Assembly (NCBI GenBank): GCA_016933095.1
Contig: JAFGBP010000053.1
Coordinates: 1 to 13,055, forward strand
DNA from: Candidatus Woesearchaeota archaeon
GTDB taxonomy: Archaea; Nanobdellota; Nanobdellia; Woesearchaeales; SM23-78
Length of the DNA: 13,055 nucleotides
Direction: 5' to 3'
Each line of letters begins with the position of its first letter. Within the stretch, counting starts at the first letter, position 1. Both the position numbers and the translations under genes were made by a program. The notes under the pieces were generated by a model, which saw nothing but the letters and a program-made list of their open reading frames with translations, was not told the origin of the DNA and did no database searches. Below are positions 6,585-13,055 of this stretch, piece after piece.

Positions 6585-6592
6585 TTTATAAA
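6585..6592. promoter_or_regulatory. Palindromic TATA box between SET copy 2 and element B
   Basis: TTTATAAA at 6585-6592 lies in the 371-base gene-free stretch 6504-6874. Read rightward it would start a transcript near 6614, matching the structured element that follows. Read leftward it could serve the SET gene with a leader of about 57 bases. The same 8-mer stands between SET copy 1 and element A. Confidence 0.4.
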
Positions 6593-6613
6593 GTTAACTA
6601 CTTGGACGGACTT

Positions 6614-6800
6614 TGTTCAAAAACGATCCCCTTGCTACGCATCATGACTCATGCGCGGTTAAGATAGAGTCGATAGACTCGGCATACTAAGATGATTTAT
6701 GAGTGATCGCCGCGGGCTACGGAAAACTTTGAACCGAACCTAATGGCACGGGTGCCGCCAGAAGATTCTGGAAGCAGCCTGATTGGACCGAATCATTAGA
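6614..6800 (+). ncRNA. Structured non-coding element B (RNA candidate)
   Basis: No open frame or protein similarity is visible here, but local hairpins are dense. They are GAGTC-GATA-GACTC (6667-6680) enclosed by ACTCAT/ATGAGT (6647-6652 with 6699-6704), GGCA-CGGG-TGCC (6745-6756), CCAGA-AGAT-TCTGG (6758-6771), and GATT/AATC (6781-6784 with 6791-6794). A TATA box 22 bases before the proposed 5' end would place transcription start near 6614; the 3' end is a guess. It shares with element A the block AGATTCTGGAxGCAGCC (6763-6779) and, in the same order, CGCGGT and GATGATT blocks. It carries no recognisable signature of tRNA, RNase P RNA or SRP RNA. A leader or operator for pyrG is less likely, because the pyrG TATA box lies downstream of it. 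Confidence 0.4.
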
Positions 6801-6844
6801 TAGTTATCGGTAATCCGCGATTATTATCTTGCAAAGCATAAAAA

Positions 6845-6852
6845 TTTATAAA
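6845..6852 (+). promoter_or_regulatory. TATA box of pyrG
   Basis: TTTATAAA at 6845-6852 is centred 26-27 bases before the pyrG ATG, giving a leaderless transcript. No Shine-Dalgarno precedes the start. Confidence 0.6.
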
Positions 6853-6874
6853 ACCGCGCTAGGTCTTAGGTAGG

Positions 6875-8509
6875 ATGGGTAGCGTAAGACGGGATGTTAA
6901 GTCTAAATTTATTATTGTCACAGGGGGTGTTCTCTCAGGTCTTGGAAAGGGTGTGGCTGCGGCAAGCATCGGCAACCTGATAACCAAGTCAGGCCTCAAG
7001 GTAGTGCCTATAAAGTGCGACGGCTACCTGAACGTCGACCCGGGCACCATGAACCCGACCGAGCATGGAGAGGTGTTCGTGCTTGACGACGGGGGAGAGG
7101 TCGATATGGACTTCGGCCATTATGAGCGTTTCTTAGGCGTCAACTGCAAGTTTTCCTGGAGCCTGACAATGGGCAAGGTCTACGAGGAGGTCAGGATCAA
7201 GGAGCGAAAGGGCGATTATCTCGGCAAGACAGTGCAGATGATCCCGCACGTCACGGACACGATAAAAGAAAAGTTCTTCTCTATAGCCTTGAAGGAGGAT
7301 GCTGACGTCACCATCATAGAGGTCGGAGGCACAGTGGGCGACATCGAGAACGAGCTCTTCCTGGAGGCTTGCCGTCAGATGAAGAAGGATCTGAGTCCCA
7401 GCAACGTCTTGTATGTCCATCTCACTTACGTGCCTGTTCCCGGCGGGGTGCATGAGCAGAAGAGCAAGCCTACCCAGCAGAGCGTGGCTTTGCTTCGCGA
7501 GCGTGGTATCGAGCCAGACATAATTATCGGCCGCTGCCAGGAGTTCTTGGAGCAGGGCTTGAAGAAGAAGATAAGCATCTTCTGCGGCATCGATGAGAAC
7601 GCAGTCATATCCGGCGTGGATGTCGATTCGGTCTATAAGATTCCGATATACTTCTCTAACGAGGGCATTAATGAAATAATCCGGTCGCGCTTGTCTATCG
7701 GATCAGGCGTGAAGCCAACTTGGAAGAAGCTCGTCGACAACCTTGACAATCTTGACGGAGAGGTCACGATCGCCATCTGCGGCAAGTATACCAAGCTTGA
7801 GGATTCCTACGCGAGCATCCTTGAGGCCATGAAGCACTGCAGCGCCAACCTCAAGGTGAAGATCGAGGTCAAGATGGTTGACACGACTGATGTCAAGACC
7901 CAGGCTGACGTGGCGGGGGTGCTTAAGGGAGTTGACGGGGTAATCGTCCCTGGAGGATTCGGGACTCGAGGCATCGAAGGCAAGATTCAGGTAATCCAGT
8001 ATTGCAGGGAGAAGAACATCCCATTCCTTGGCATCTGCTATGGCCTCCAGCTGTCTATTGTCGAGTTCGCGAGGAACGTGTGCGGGCTTGCCGGGGCTAG
8101 CACTACAGAGGCGCACGCAGGCACTCCTCATCCTGTAATCGACATATTGCCTGAGCAGAAGAAGGTCACTGACATGGGCGGCACGATGAGACTTGGTGCT
8201 TATCCTGCGATGATGAAGAAAGGAACGAAGATCTGGGAGCTTTATGACAAGAACGTCGAGGTCTGGGAACGGCATCGTCACCGGTACGAGGTCAATCCTG
8301 ACTATCACGAGAAGCTCCTCTCAAACGGCATGATATTCTCAGGCATGAGCCCTGACGGCAAGCTCGTCGAGTTCATCGAGCTGCCAGCTGAGAAGCACCG
8401 GTGCTTCGTAGCAACCCAAGGCCACCCAGAGCTGAAGAGCAGGTTCGAGAAGCCAGGGCCGCTGTTCTTCGGGCTTGTGAAGGAGTGCATGAGGAAGGAG
8501 AAGGAATAA
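6875..8509 (+). CDS. pyrG: CTP synthase (glutamine hydrolysing)
   Basis: This 544-aa enzyme makes CTP from UTP with ATP and ammonia from glutamine, the last step of pyrimidine nucleotide synthesis. The N-terminal synthetase domain shows GGVLSGLGKG (17-26), YLNVDPGTMNP (51-61) and HGEVFVLDDGGEVD (64-77). The C-terminal class I glutamine amidotransferase domain has the nucleophile C388 in GICYGLQ and the partner H517 and E519 in QGHPELKS. Full length is typical of the family. Two positions are unusual by my memory of the family: Y after the nucleophile (usually L) and G before HPE (usually F or Y). Neither removes a catalytic residue. It is monocistronic and converges with the next gene 21 bases away. 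Confidence 0.97.
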   Translation: MGSVRRDVKSKFIIVTGGVLSGLGKGVAAASIGNLITKSGLKVVPIKCDGYLNVDPGTMNPTEHGEVFVLDDGGEVDMDFGHYERFLGVNCKFSWSLTMGKVYEEVRIKERKGDYLGKTVQMIPHVTDTIKEKFFSIALKEDADVTIIEVGGTVGDIENELFLEACRQMKKDLSPSNVLYVHLTYVPVPGGVHEQKSKPTQQSVALLRERGIEPDIIIGRCQEFLEQGLKKKISIFCGIDENAVISGVDVDSVYKIPIYFSNEGINEIIRSRLSIGSGVKPTWKKLVDNLDNLDGEVTIAICGKYTKLEDSYASILEAMKHCSANLKVKIEVKMVDTTDVKTQADVAGVLKGVDGVIVPGGFGTRGIEGKIQVIQYCREKNIPFLGICYGLQLSIVEFARNVCGLAGASTTEAHAGTPHPVIDILPEQKKVTDMGGTMRLGAYPAMMKKGTKIWELYDKNVEVWERHRHRYEVNPDYHEKLLSNGMIFSGMSPDGKLVEFIELPAEKHRCFVATQGHPELKSRFEKPGPLFFGLVKECMRKEKE

Positions 8510-8530
8510 AAGGGATGTAGGGATAGCCAT

Positions 8531-8902
8531 CTATTTGTCCTTTGCATATATCATCTCGTTATAATACAACCCTTGGTCTAAGAAGACGCTCGATATGTAG
8601 GTTGAGATGCTGGCGCAATATGTGTGCATATGAGAGAACGGGATGCGCGTCTTAGGCATGTCATCGACACTCTTGTTCTCAGCACTCATTCTTTTATACT
8701 TATCCATGCAGATCCCTGCGATCCCGTTGTTGTCGACGCTGGTGAGGTGCAGTTTGACTGAGCTGGATGAGTCATATGATTGCGTCCCTGTTTCAGGGTC
8801 ATCGTCGTCATACGTGAATCCCACGGATCTTAAGTGGACTATGACAGTCTTTCCTATGGCAGCCACTAAGTCTGATAATTCTGGAGATAGCTCTTTTTCC
8901 AT
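8531..8902 (-). CDS. Small orphan protein (123 aa)
   Basis: I do not recognise this protein. It begins with an acidic helix-like stretch (MEKELSPELSDLVAAIG) and a strand (KTVIVHLRSV). An acidic, serine-rich loop follows (DDDDPETG, DSSSS), then a mixed C-terminal half with two cysteines, IPFSHMHTYC and YISSVF. There is no signal peptide or membrane segment. I take ATG 8902 because a TATA-like TTAATAAA (- strand of 8924-8931) is centred 25-26 bases upstream; a TTG at 8941 would add 13 residues. It lies downstream of purF on the same strand after 136 bases, so it is probably a separate transcript. The gene is supported by frame length, a sensible start and promoter, not by homology. Confidence 0.6.
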   Translation of the reverse strand: MEKELSPELSDLVAAIGKTVIVHLRSVGFTYDDDDPETGTQSYDSSSSVKLHLTSVDNNGIAGICMDKYKRMSAENKSVDDMPKTRIPFSHMHTYCASISTYISSVFLDQGLYYNEMIYAKDK

Positions 8903-8923
8903 GGGATCGAGGAGGCTTGCGGG

Positions 8924-8931
8924 TTTATTAA
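8924..8931 (-). promoter_or_regulatory. TATA-like box of the 123-aa orphan
   Basis: The - strand reads TTAATAAA, centred 25-26 bases before ATG 8902. It supports that start over the TTG at 8941. The rest of the 8903-9038 gap holds only a short A5 at 9004-9008 (T5 on the - strand), a possible weak terminator for purF. Confidence 0.4.
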
Positions 8932-9038
8932 GATTTTCCAATATTGAATATATCTTTGTCGAAAGCGAGCTCTTAGGGAGGAAAAGGTATGGGAGCTTTG
9001 CAGAAAAAGGATTGTATTATCTTAATCTTTCTGTTTCA

Positions 9039-10469
9039 TCAGAACGGTCTCTTCCCCCCGATGCAGTGCGTGCACAGGCCTTCTCGCCTTATCCCGAGGC
9101 TCTCGTATGCTCTCATCATGCCTTCTCTTGAAAGGTATCTCACTTCAAGCTCGAATTCGGGATGTTTTTCTGGCTTTAGCTCTGCTGTCATCTCCTTGTT
9201 ATCTCTTCCTCTTGCAAGGAACGTGTCGGTCGGCGGCATGTCCACACCCCACATGCATCCTCTCGGCTCGCCGTCTTCCCCGATTATGCCGATCTTCGGG
9301 GTGTAGCTTAGGAAGTAGACCTTCTTTACGCCGGCGTCGGCGAGCATCCTGATCGCGTGCTTTGCGTTGTTGCCCCGGACTATGCTGTCGTCGATCACTA
9401 CCAGCGTCGCCCCTTTCAGGTCCGGGATTATGACAGGTCTTATGAATAGGTTTCTTGCGATTGATTCCTTACGCTGGTTGGCTGTGGATCCCTGGAAGGA
9501 GCGCTCTGCCCTCATCTTGTAGAGCGTATTCCTGAACTGCACTCCTGCCTCCTCTGCGTATGCCTTGGCTGCATCTTCAGGTGATTCAGGGAGGAATGTT
9601 ATGAGACTTGCGTCTTTTGGCATGAATTCCTTTGCTAACTCGCGCCCCAGGTTCTCCCTAAGCCTCTTCACTAGGACGTCGCCCATCGTGGTATGCTTGT
9701 TCGCCAGGTAGTTCCATTCAAAGAAGCAGTGCTGCAATGCGGCGGACTCGGCGACTTTCTTTGACCTGTAACTTCCGTCAGTAAAGAGATAGTATGCAGT
9801 CCCTGGCCGAAGTTCCTTCTCGAACTCGGCTCCGTTCTTTAGGAATGCGACGTCTTCAGATGCCACTACGTATGAGCCGTCTTTCCATCCGATCGCGCCC
9901 GGCTTCATGCCGAGGCGGTCCCTCAAGACTATCACCTTGTCATCGTGCTTCCTCGCGTATGCGAGCATAAAGGCACCAGGCATCGTCTTGAGCAGGCTTT
10001 CCTCGTCCAATACCCCTTGGTTCAGAGAGTGGAGGAGGGCTTCTGTGTCGCAGCCGGTCTTCAGGCCTGACAAGTCTGTGCCTGCCCGCAGGAGCATGTC
10101 GACATCTACCTGGCCGTTGTGTATCATTGCAGCGTCGCAGTCCCTTATGTGGACGTGGCTGCCGTAATCGATGACATTCCCTCCGATCGTGTGCGGGTGG
10201 GCATCGTTGAGTATCTGGTCTTTCCTTCCTCTGGTCGCGTACCTTACGTGCCCGAAGAAAGCATAGTATTCTCCTCCTTTGAATATCTTATGGAGGGTCT
10301 TTATGTTGATAGCATCTACCGGACCTACCCATTTGACGACGTCTATCCTATCTTTGCTTATGGCGGCTATGCCTGCGGCTTCCCGTCCTCTGTGCTGGAG
10401 CGATTTCAGAAATGCATAGGTGTTGTGTAGCGTGTGGCCAACCACGATCCCGCAGTTGTGCCGCAACAT
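9039..10469 (-). CDS. purF: Amidophosphoribosyltransferase
   Basis: This 476-aa enzyme catalyses the first committed step of purine synthesis, PRPP plus glutamine to phosphoribosylamine. The N-terminal Ntn glutaminase has its nucleophile at C6 in HNCGIVVG after a five-residue propeptide that must be removed. HRGREAAGIA (26-35) and GHVRYATRG (73-81) follow. The C-terminal phosphoribosyltransferase domain carries the PRPP loop VVIDDSIVRGNN (357-368). Cysteines C248, C405, C466 and C469 stand where the Bacillus-type enzyme binds its 4Fe-4S cluster, so this is the iron-sulfur, propeptide-processed class. The tail CTHCIGGKRPF differs slightly from the common CxxCFTGxYP. The promoter TTTATAAA (10511-10518) lies 45 bases away, so unlike its neighbours this gene should have a leader of roughly 19 bases, which includes a G6 run. 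Confidence 0.96.
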   Translation of the reverse strand: MLRHNCGIVVGHTLHNTYAFLKSLQHRGREAAGIAAISKDRIDVVKWVGPVDAINIKTLHKIFKGGEYYAFFGHVRYATRGRKDQILNDAHPHTIGGNVIDYGSHVHIRDCDAAMIHNGQVDVDMLLRAGTDLSGLKTGCDTEALLHSLNQGVLDEESLLKTMPGAFMLAYARKHDDKVIVLRDRLGMKPGAIGWKDGSYVVASEDVAFLKNGAEFEKELRPGTAYYLFTDGSYRSKKVAESAALQHCFFEWNYLANKHTTMGDVLVKRLRENLGRELAKEFMPKDASLITFLPESPEDAAKAYAEEAGVQFRNTLYKMRAERSFQGSTANQRKESIARNLFIRPVIIPDLKGATLVVIDDSIVRGNNAKHAIRMLADAGVKKVYFLSYTPKIGIIGEDGEPRGCMWGVDMPPTDTFLARGRDNKEMTAELKPEKHPEFELEVRYLSREGMMRAYESLGIRREGLCTHCIGGKRPF

Positions 10470-10510
10470 CTTAGTCCACGCCCCCCATACAGGCCAGTGA
10501 AGAAGTTCTC

Positions 10511-10518
10511 TTTATAAA
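10511..10518 (-). promoter_or_regulatory. TATA box of purF
   Basis: TTTATAAA is centred about 45 bases upstream of the purF start, longer than the 25-30 seen at other genes here. It implies a short leader, with a run of six G on the - strand (10481-10486) 11 bases before the ATG as a possible ribosome binding site. Confidence 0.45.
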
Positions 10519-10549
10519 ATTTTAGATATTGATTTCCTGCGTTAAATTG

Positions 10550-11155
10550 TCAATAGATGGTCTTCGTGTTTTTCACGACTTCTTCCATCAGTCTTTTCAG
10601 GTCCAGCTTCTCTTCCTCTGTCTTGACCTTGTCTAGCTGTGGCCTCGTCGCCGGGTGATCTGGGAGGAAAGGGCAGACAGGGCTTTTTTCTATGGATAAG
10701 TTGTATGTGCCGTATTTCTTAGCATGCTCCACTGCATCGTTCTTGTCAAAAGCCAGGAGCGGTCTTAGGATCTTCATCTCGACGGCGTCGTCTGTCACGT
10801 AAATGCTGTCAAGCGTCTGGCTCGCCACCTGGCCCATGTTCTCACCTGTTACTATGGCCTCGCAACCCTCGCTCTTTGCAATGGCCTCTGCTGCGCGAAG
10901 CATGGTCCGCTTGCAGAACAGGCAGGTGTATCTTGGGTTGCATTTTTGCCTGTAGGCCTCGTGAACCTCCTGGATTGATGCGAACAAGAGCTTCTTCACC
11001 CCTATCTTCTTTGCCAGGCGGGTCACCTTGTCTGCTTCCTTGGCGTTTGGCAATAAGTCCATGTGCAGGGCTATGACTTCCAGGCCCCTCTCTTTCATCA
11101 TGACGCCGGCTACCGGGCTGTCTATGCCTGAGCTTATGAGGAGTATCACCTTCAT
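10550..11155 (-). CDS. ThiI-type PP-loop sulfurtransferase lacking the THUMP domain
   Basis: This 201-aa protein corresponds to the catalytic adenylation domain of ThiI, the enzyme that activates uridine 8 of tRNA for conversion to 4-thiouridine. The PP-loop is SSGIDS at 8-13. TGENMGQVASQTLDSI (103-118) is a ThiI hallmark. C78 and C81 form the CxxC in YTCLFCKR, and C161 lies in SPVCPFLPDHP. Archaeal ThiI proteins with such a CxxC are reported to use an iron-sulfur cluster in sulfur transfer; C161 may be a third ligand. The usual N-terminal ferredoxin-like and THUMP domains (about 170 residues) and the bacterial rhodanese tail are both absent. tRNA binding must therefore come from another protein, or the substrate is different. 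The start is well supported by the PP-loop strand MKVILLIS and a TATA box 25 bases upstream. Confidence 0.88.
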   Translation of the reverse strand: MKVILLISSGIDSPVAGVMMKERGLEVIALHMDLLPNAKEADKVTRLAKKIGVKKLLFASIQEVHEAYRQKCNPRYTCLFCKRTMLRAAEAIAKSEGCEAIVTGENMGQVASQTLDSIYVTDDAVEMKILRPLLAFDKNDAVEHAKKYGTYNLSIEKSPVCPFLPDHPATRPQLDKVKTEEEKLDLKRLMEEVVKNTKTIY

Positions 11156-11176
11156 ATTTGCATGGAAGATGTAAGC

Positions 11177-11184
11177 ATTAAAAA
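11177..11184 (-). promoter_or_regulatory. TATA-like box of the ThiI-type gene
   Basis: The - strand reads TTTTTAAT here, centred about 25 bases before ATG 11155. It shares the 110-base divergent region with the response-regulator promoter. Confidence 0.4.
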
Positions 11185-11234
11185 AACTTTCCCAAAACAG
11201 AATTTTTGATGGATTGGGTTAACAAAATCGTAAG

Positions 11235-11242
11235 AAATAAAT
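11235..11242 (+). promoter_or_regulatory. TATA-like box of the receiver-domain gene
   Basis: AAATAAAT is centred 27-28 bases before ATG 11266, consistent with a leaderless transcript. Confidence 0.4.
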
Positions 11243-11265
11243 ACCCTAACCCCTGAAAGAGACTT

Positions 11266-11637
11266 ATGAAGAAGACTATCATGGTCGTGGATGACGAGAC
11301 CCACATAGTCCAATTGCTCCAGATCATCCTGAAGGAAGAGGGCTACAACGTCATCCCAGTGCACACCGCAAAGGAGTGCTTGGAACTTCTTAAGACCAAG
11401 AAGCCTGACCTTTTACTGCTCGACGTCATGATGCCTGATATGAACGGCAAGGAGCTGTGCAAGAAGATAAGGGAGGACCCCAAGACCAAAGACTTGAGGA
11501 TTGCGTTCCTGTCGATACTCAGAAAGGAGGAGGTAGGCACGGATTTCTTCCAGTCAATGGGATTAAAGGGCCACATCACAAAGCCTTTTGAGCGTGATGA
11601 GCTCGTCAAGAAGATCAAGGAGTTCTTGGCGGAATAA
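11266..11637 (+). CDS. Stand-alone response-regulator receiver domain (CheY-like)
   Basis: This 123-aa protein is a single receiver domain with no output domain. The acidic pocket is D9-D10, the phosphate acceptor D53 lies in LLLLDVMMPDMNG, S83 takes the switch threonine/serine position, and K106 lies in ITKPF. All catalytic positions are present, so it should accept phosphate from a histidine kinase, which is not in this window. It could be a CheY-like regulator, a phosphorelay shuttle, or a partner of an adjacent-domain kinase elsewhere. There are no chemotaxis or archaellum genes nearby. It is divergent from the ThiI-type gene and convergent with the 413-aa orphan. The 43-base gap to that gene contains two GGTTGAGA repeats (11644-11651, 11658-11665) of no evident role. 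Confidence 0.93.
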   Translation: MKKTIMVVDDETHIVQLLQIILKEEGYNVIPVHTAKECLELLKTKKPDLLLLDVMMPDMNGKELCKKIREDPKTKDLRIAFLSILRKEEVGTDFFQSMGLKGHITKPFERDELVKKIKEFLAE

Positions 11638-11680
11638 AACACGGGTTGAGAATGCCTGGTTGAGAGAAACCTAATAGCCC

Positions 11681-12922
11681 TTACTGGGATTCAGGAGCCT
11701 CCTTTATTCCCTCACGTCCGGCCTCTATTTCTGCATCGGTTATCGTGACGTTAGCCCCATGTACCTTCGCTGTTAATTTCGAGGCCAGGATCATCGTATT
11801 GGCAAAGTTTGGAGCAGTCTCGACATGCGCTCCATGGCCTGTCATACGAGCTACTATATCCACAAGCTCAGGCCCTGACACCCGATAAGGTATGCTGAAA
11901 TCCGCGTATCTCCAACTAGTGAATTCTTCTAATACTCTGCGAAGCGCACCAAGTTCTCCCCTAAAGAATGACGGCCTTCCATCCTGGTAATAATAGCTCT
12001 TGTCCTCGACGATGCCGGCGAGTTGAAGAATCCTCTTGTAGGCGTCTTTTCCTGGCTGTATCGGGGCCCAATGCCATGCCTCGACTATGTCTAGTGTCCT
12101 TGGCAATGGCATGACATGGGAATCGAATCGTTTCCCGTCAAACAGCCAGACATTGCGGAACTTGTTTATTGGTTCTGAATGATTCCAGATGTAAGAGGAT
12201 CCTCTTCCTTCCCGCAGCTCTGCGCTCAGGGGGCAGTAGACAGACAATATTCTTCGGCCTATTTCTTCCCCTGATTCCCATGAAAGTTTAGAAAGGCCGG
12301 CGACGGAATCTTTGCGCCCCATCTTCCGGACAGAATACCTCTTAGGGTCGGATCTCACTAGCTTGTCGACCTGCTGAACCGATTCTGCGAGAGACATCAC
12401 CTCATCACGATGCGAAAAACTCTCGTCAATCCTCTTGGTGTCGAAGCCTGCAGGGATGTTAAGGTAGAGGTTCAGGCTTTTCCTCTTCACGTCGTATCCT
12501 TGCACTATGAACATGAATATGTCATCCCGGCCATATATGTGGACTGGGCCTCCTCTTGCAAACTCGACGTAGAGGGGCTCTCCGCATTGCTTGCAGCAAT
12601 ACACAGGCTCTACGATCTTCGCAATCCCCTGGAGTCCATGGCAGGAGTTGCACTCAATGTCGTCCTTAACTAGGCGGTTTATGCTTGCTTCCCAGACAGC
12701 CCATCCTTTCTTCTCTTGGACTTCCCTGGATGGCTTCTTATCCCCATATCGGTCCCTTCTTGAACTGACATCCCTGACCTTGTATCGAAATCCTCCAAGA
12801 TAAGCCTTCAGGTCATCTAATGTTTTTGGAGTCTTGGCATAAAGGAGCCGCCCATATTGGTTGGTTATATCGGCAACGCCATCTATTGATCTTACATCCA
12901 GAATATTTTTCTCCTCATCCAT
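11681..12922 (-). CDS. Orphan protein with a zinc-ribbon-like CxxC pair (413 aa)
   Basis: I do not recognise this protein. The N-terminal about 85 residues are charged and basic. Residues 91-113 hold CNSCHG and CCKQCGE (C91, C94, C110, C113), the spacing of a zinc ribbon. A strand-rich stretch follows (PLYVEFARGGPVHIYGRDDIFMFIV begins near 116; YDVKRKSLNLYLNIP near 143-157). The C-terminal half includes WHWAPIQPGKDAYKRIL and ends acidic and polar. There is no signal peptide or membrane helix. The start ATG 12922 lies 28 bases from a strong TATA palindrome, so it is a leaderless, probably single-gene unit. A nucleic-acid or protein-binding role is the usual reading of a zinc ribbon, but nothing more specific can be said. 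Confidence 0.8.
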   Translation of the reverse strand: MDEEKNILDVRSIDGVADITNQYGRLLYAKTPKTLDDLKAYLGGFRYKVRDVSSRRDRYGDKKPSREVQEKKGWAVWEASINRLVKDDIECNSCHGLQGIAKIVEPVYCCKQCGEPLYVEFARGGPVHIYGRDDIFMFIVQGYDVKRKSLNLYLNIPAGFDTKRIDESFSHRDEVMSLAESVQQVDKLVRSDPKRYSVRKMGRKDSVAGLSKLSWESGEEIGRRILSVYCPLSAELREGRGSSYIWNHSEPINKFRNVWLFDGKRFDSHVMPLPRTLDIVEAWHWAPIQPGKDAYKRILQLAGIVEDKSYYYQDGRPSFFRGELGALRRVLEEFTSWRYADFSIPYRVSGPELVDIVARMTGHGAHVETAPNFANTMILASKLTAKVHGANVTITDAEIEAGREGIKEAPESQ

Positions 12923-12944
12923 AGATGACGCGGAATCAAGAGAT

Positions 12945-12956
12945 ATATTTAAATAT
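12945..12956. promoter_or_regulatory. Palindromic TATA box of the 413-aa orphan
   Basis: ATATTTAAATAT is a perfect 12-bp palindrome centred 28 bases before ATG 12922. In the other direction it could start a rightward transcript near 12977 that would include the paired hairpins at the end of the window. Confidence 0.5.
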
Positions 12957-12998
12957 TTCTCTTACACTGGGTGCGTTCAAAATCTTAATAATTAAATA

Positions 12999-13046
12999 CC
13001 CGCACCAGCCATAAGGCTGGTTGCGGGGGTGGGAGTGTACCCCACC
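12999..13046 (+). other. Two stacked hairpins directly before an ATG
   Basis: Hairpin 1 is CCCGCACCAGCC - ATAA - GGCTGG.T.TGCGGG (12999-13027), 12 base pairs with one bulged T. Hairpin 2 begins at the next base: GGTGGG - AGTGTAC - CCCACC (13028-13046). An ATG follows immediately at 13047 and the window ends after two more codons. It could be a structured 5' leader, the start of a non-coding RNA, or, read on the - strand, a hairpin plus T-rich terminator of a gene to the right. Confidence 0.5.
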
Positions 13047-13055
13047 ATGATTAAA

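Noticed and set aside
6772..6779. GGAAGCAGCC similar to the SRP RNA helix 8 motif
   Set aside because: The SRP GGAA tetraloop and the opposite strand of the internal loop are missing, and element A has GGACGCAGCC instead.
6614..6800. tRNA, RNase P RNA or box C/D RNA in element B
   Set aside because: No T-arm GGTTCRANTCC, no RNase P core motifs, and the GATGATT block is not a proper box C with matching box D.
8989..9306. Rightward ORF with a good GGGAGG before ATG 8989
   Set aside because: It runs antisense through the conserved C-terminus of purF and has no protein-like features; other genes here do not use Shine-Dalgarno sites.
1..13055. CRISPR arrays, cas genes, transposases, integrases or toxin-antitoxin pairs
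   Set aside because: No regularly spaced repeats and no protein of these kinds are visible on either strand.

Overview
The window looks like a piece of an archaeal chromosome, GC-moderate and gene-dense. I infer this from TATA-like boxes centred about 24-30 bases upstream of most start codons with no Shine-Dalgarno (leaderless transcripts), frequent AGG/AGA arginine codons, and archaeal-style proteins: a single-domain ThiI-like enzyme with a CxxC, small SET proteins and a lone receiver domain. The phylum cannot be fixed from this sequence. A DPANN-type lineage such as Woesearchaeota is a guess.

Left part (46-4834, all + strand): an apparent operon of a 74-codon orphan ORF, a fusion of lysine 2,3-aminomutase with a D-Ala-D-Ala-ligase-like ATP-grasp enzyme, and a second stand-alone ATP-grasp ligase overlapping it. 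A PP-loop ATPase that resembles the MurL glutamate-epimerase family follows under its own promoter. Read together, these look like a small-molecule pathway. It would make beta-lysine, join it to other amino acids by ATP-grasp ligation, and perhaps activate or epimerise a carboxyl end. This is the best candidate for an undescribed system here.

Middle part (4851-6874): two paralogous small SET-domain lysine methyltransferases on the - strand, with a YkgJ-type cysteine-cluster protein on the + strand between them. Upstream of each SET gene lies a non-coding stretch with a related structured element (about 5340-5496 and 6614-6800). The two share a 17-base block with one mismatch, a hairpin with a G-U to A-U change, and short collinear blocks. 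They may be a small RNA family or a regulatory element duplicated with the SET gene.

Right part (6875-13055): housekeeping and orphan genes. These are CTP synthase (pyrG, +), a small orphan (-), amidophosphoribosyltransferase (purF, -, with a full set of iron-sulfur cysteines), a THUMP-less ThiI-like sulfurtransferase (-), a stand-alone response-regulator receiver (+) and a 413-residue orphan with a zinc-ribbon-like CxxC pair (-). The window ends in two stacked hairpins directly in front of an ATG whose gene, if real, lies outside.

Most genes appear to be single transcription units with their own TATA box. The operon at 46-3386 is the exception.
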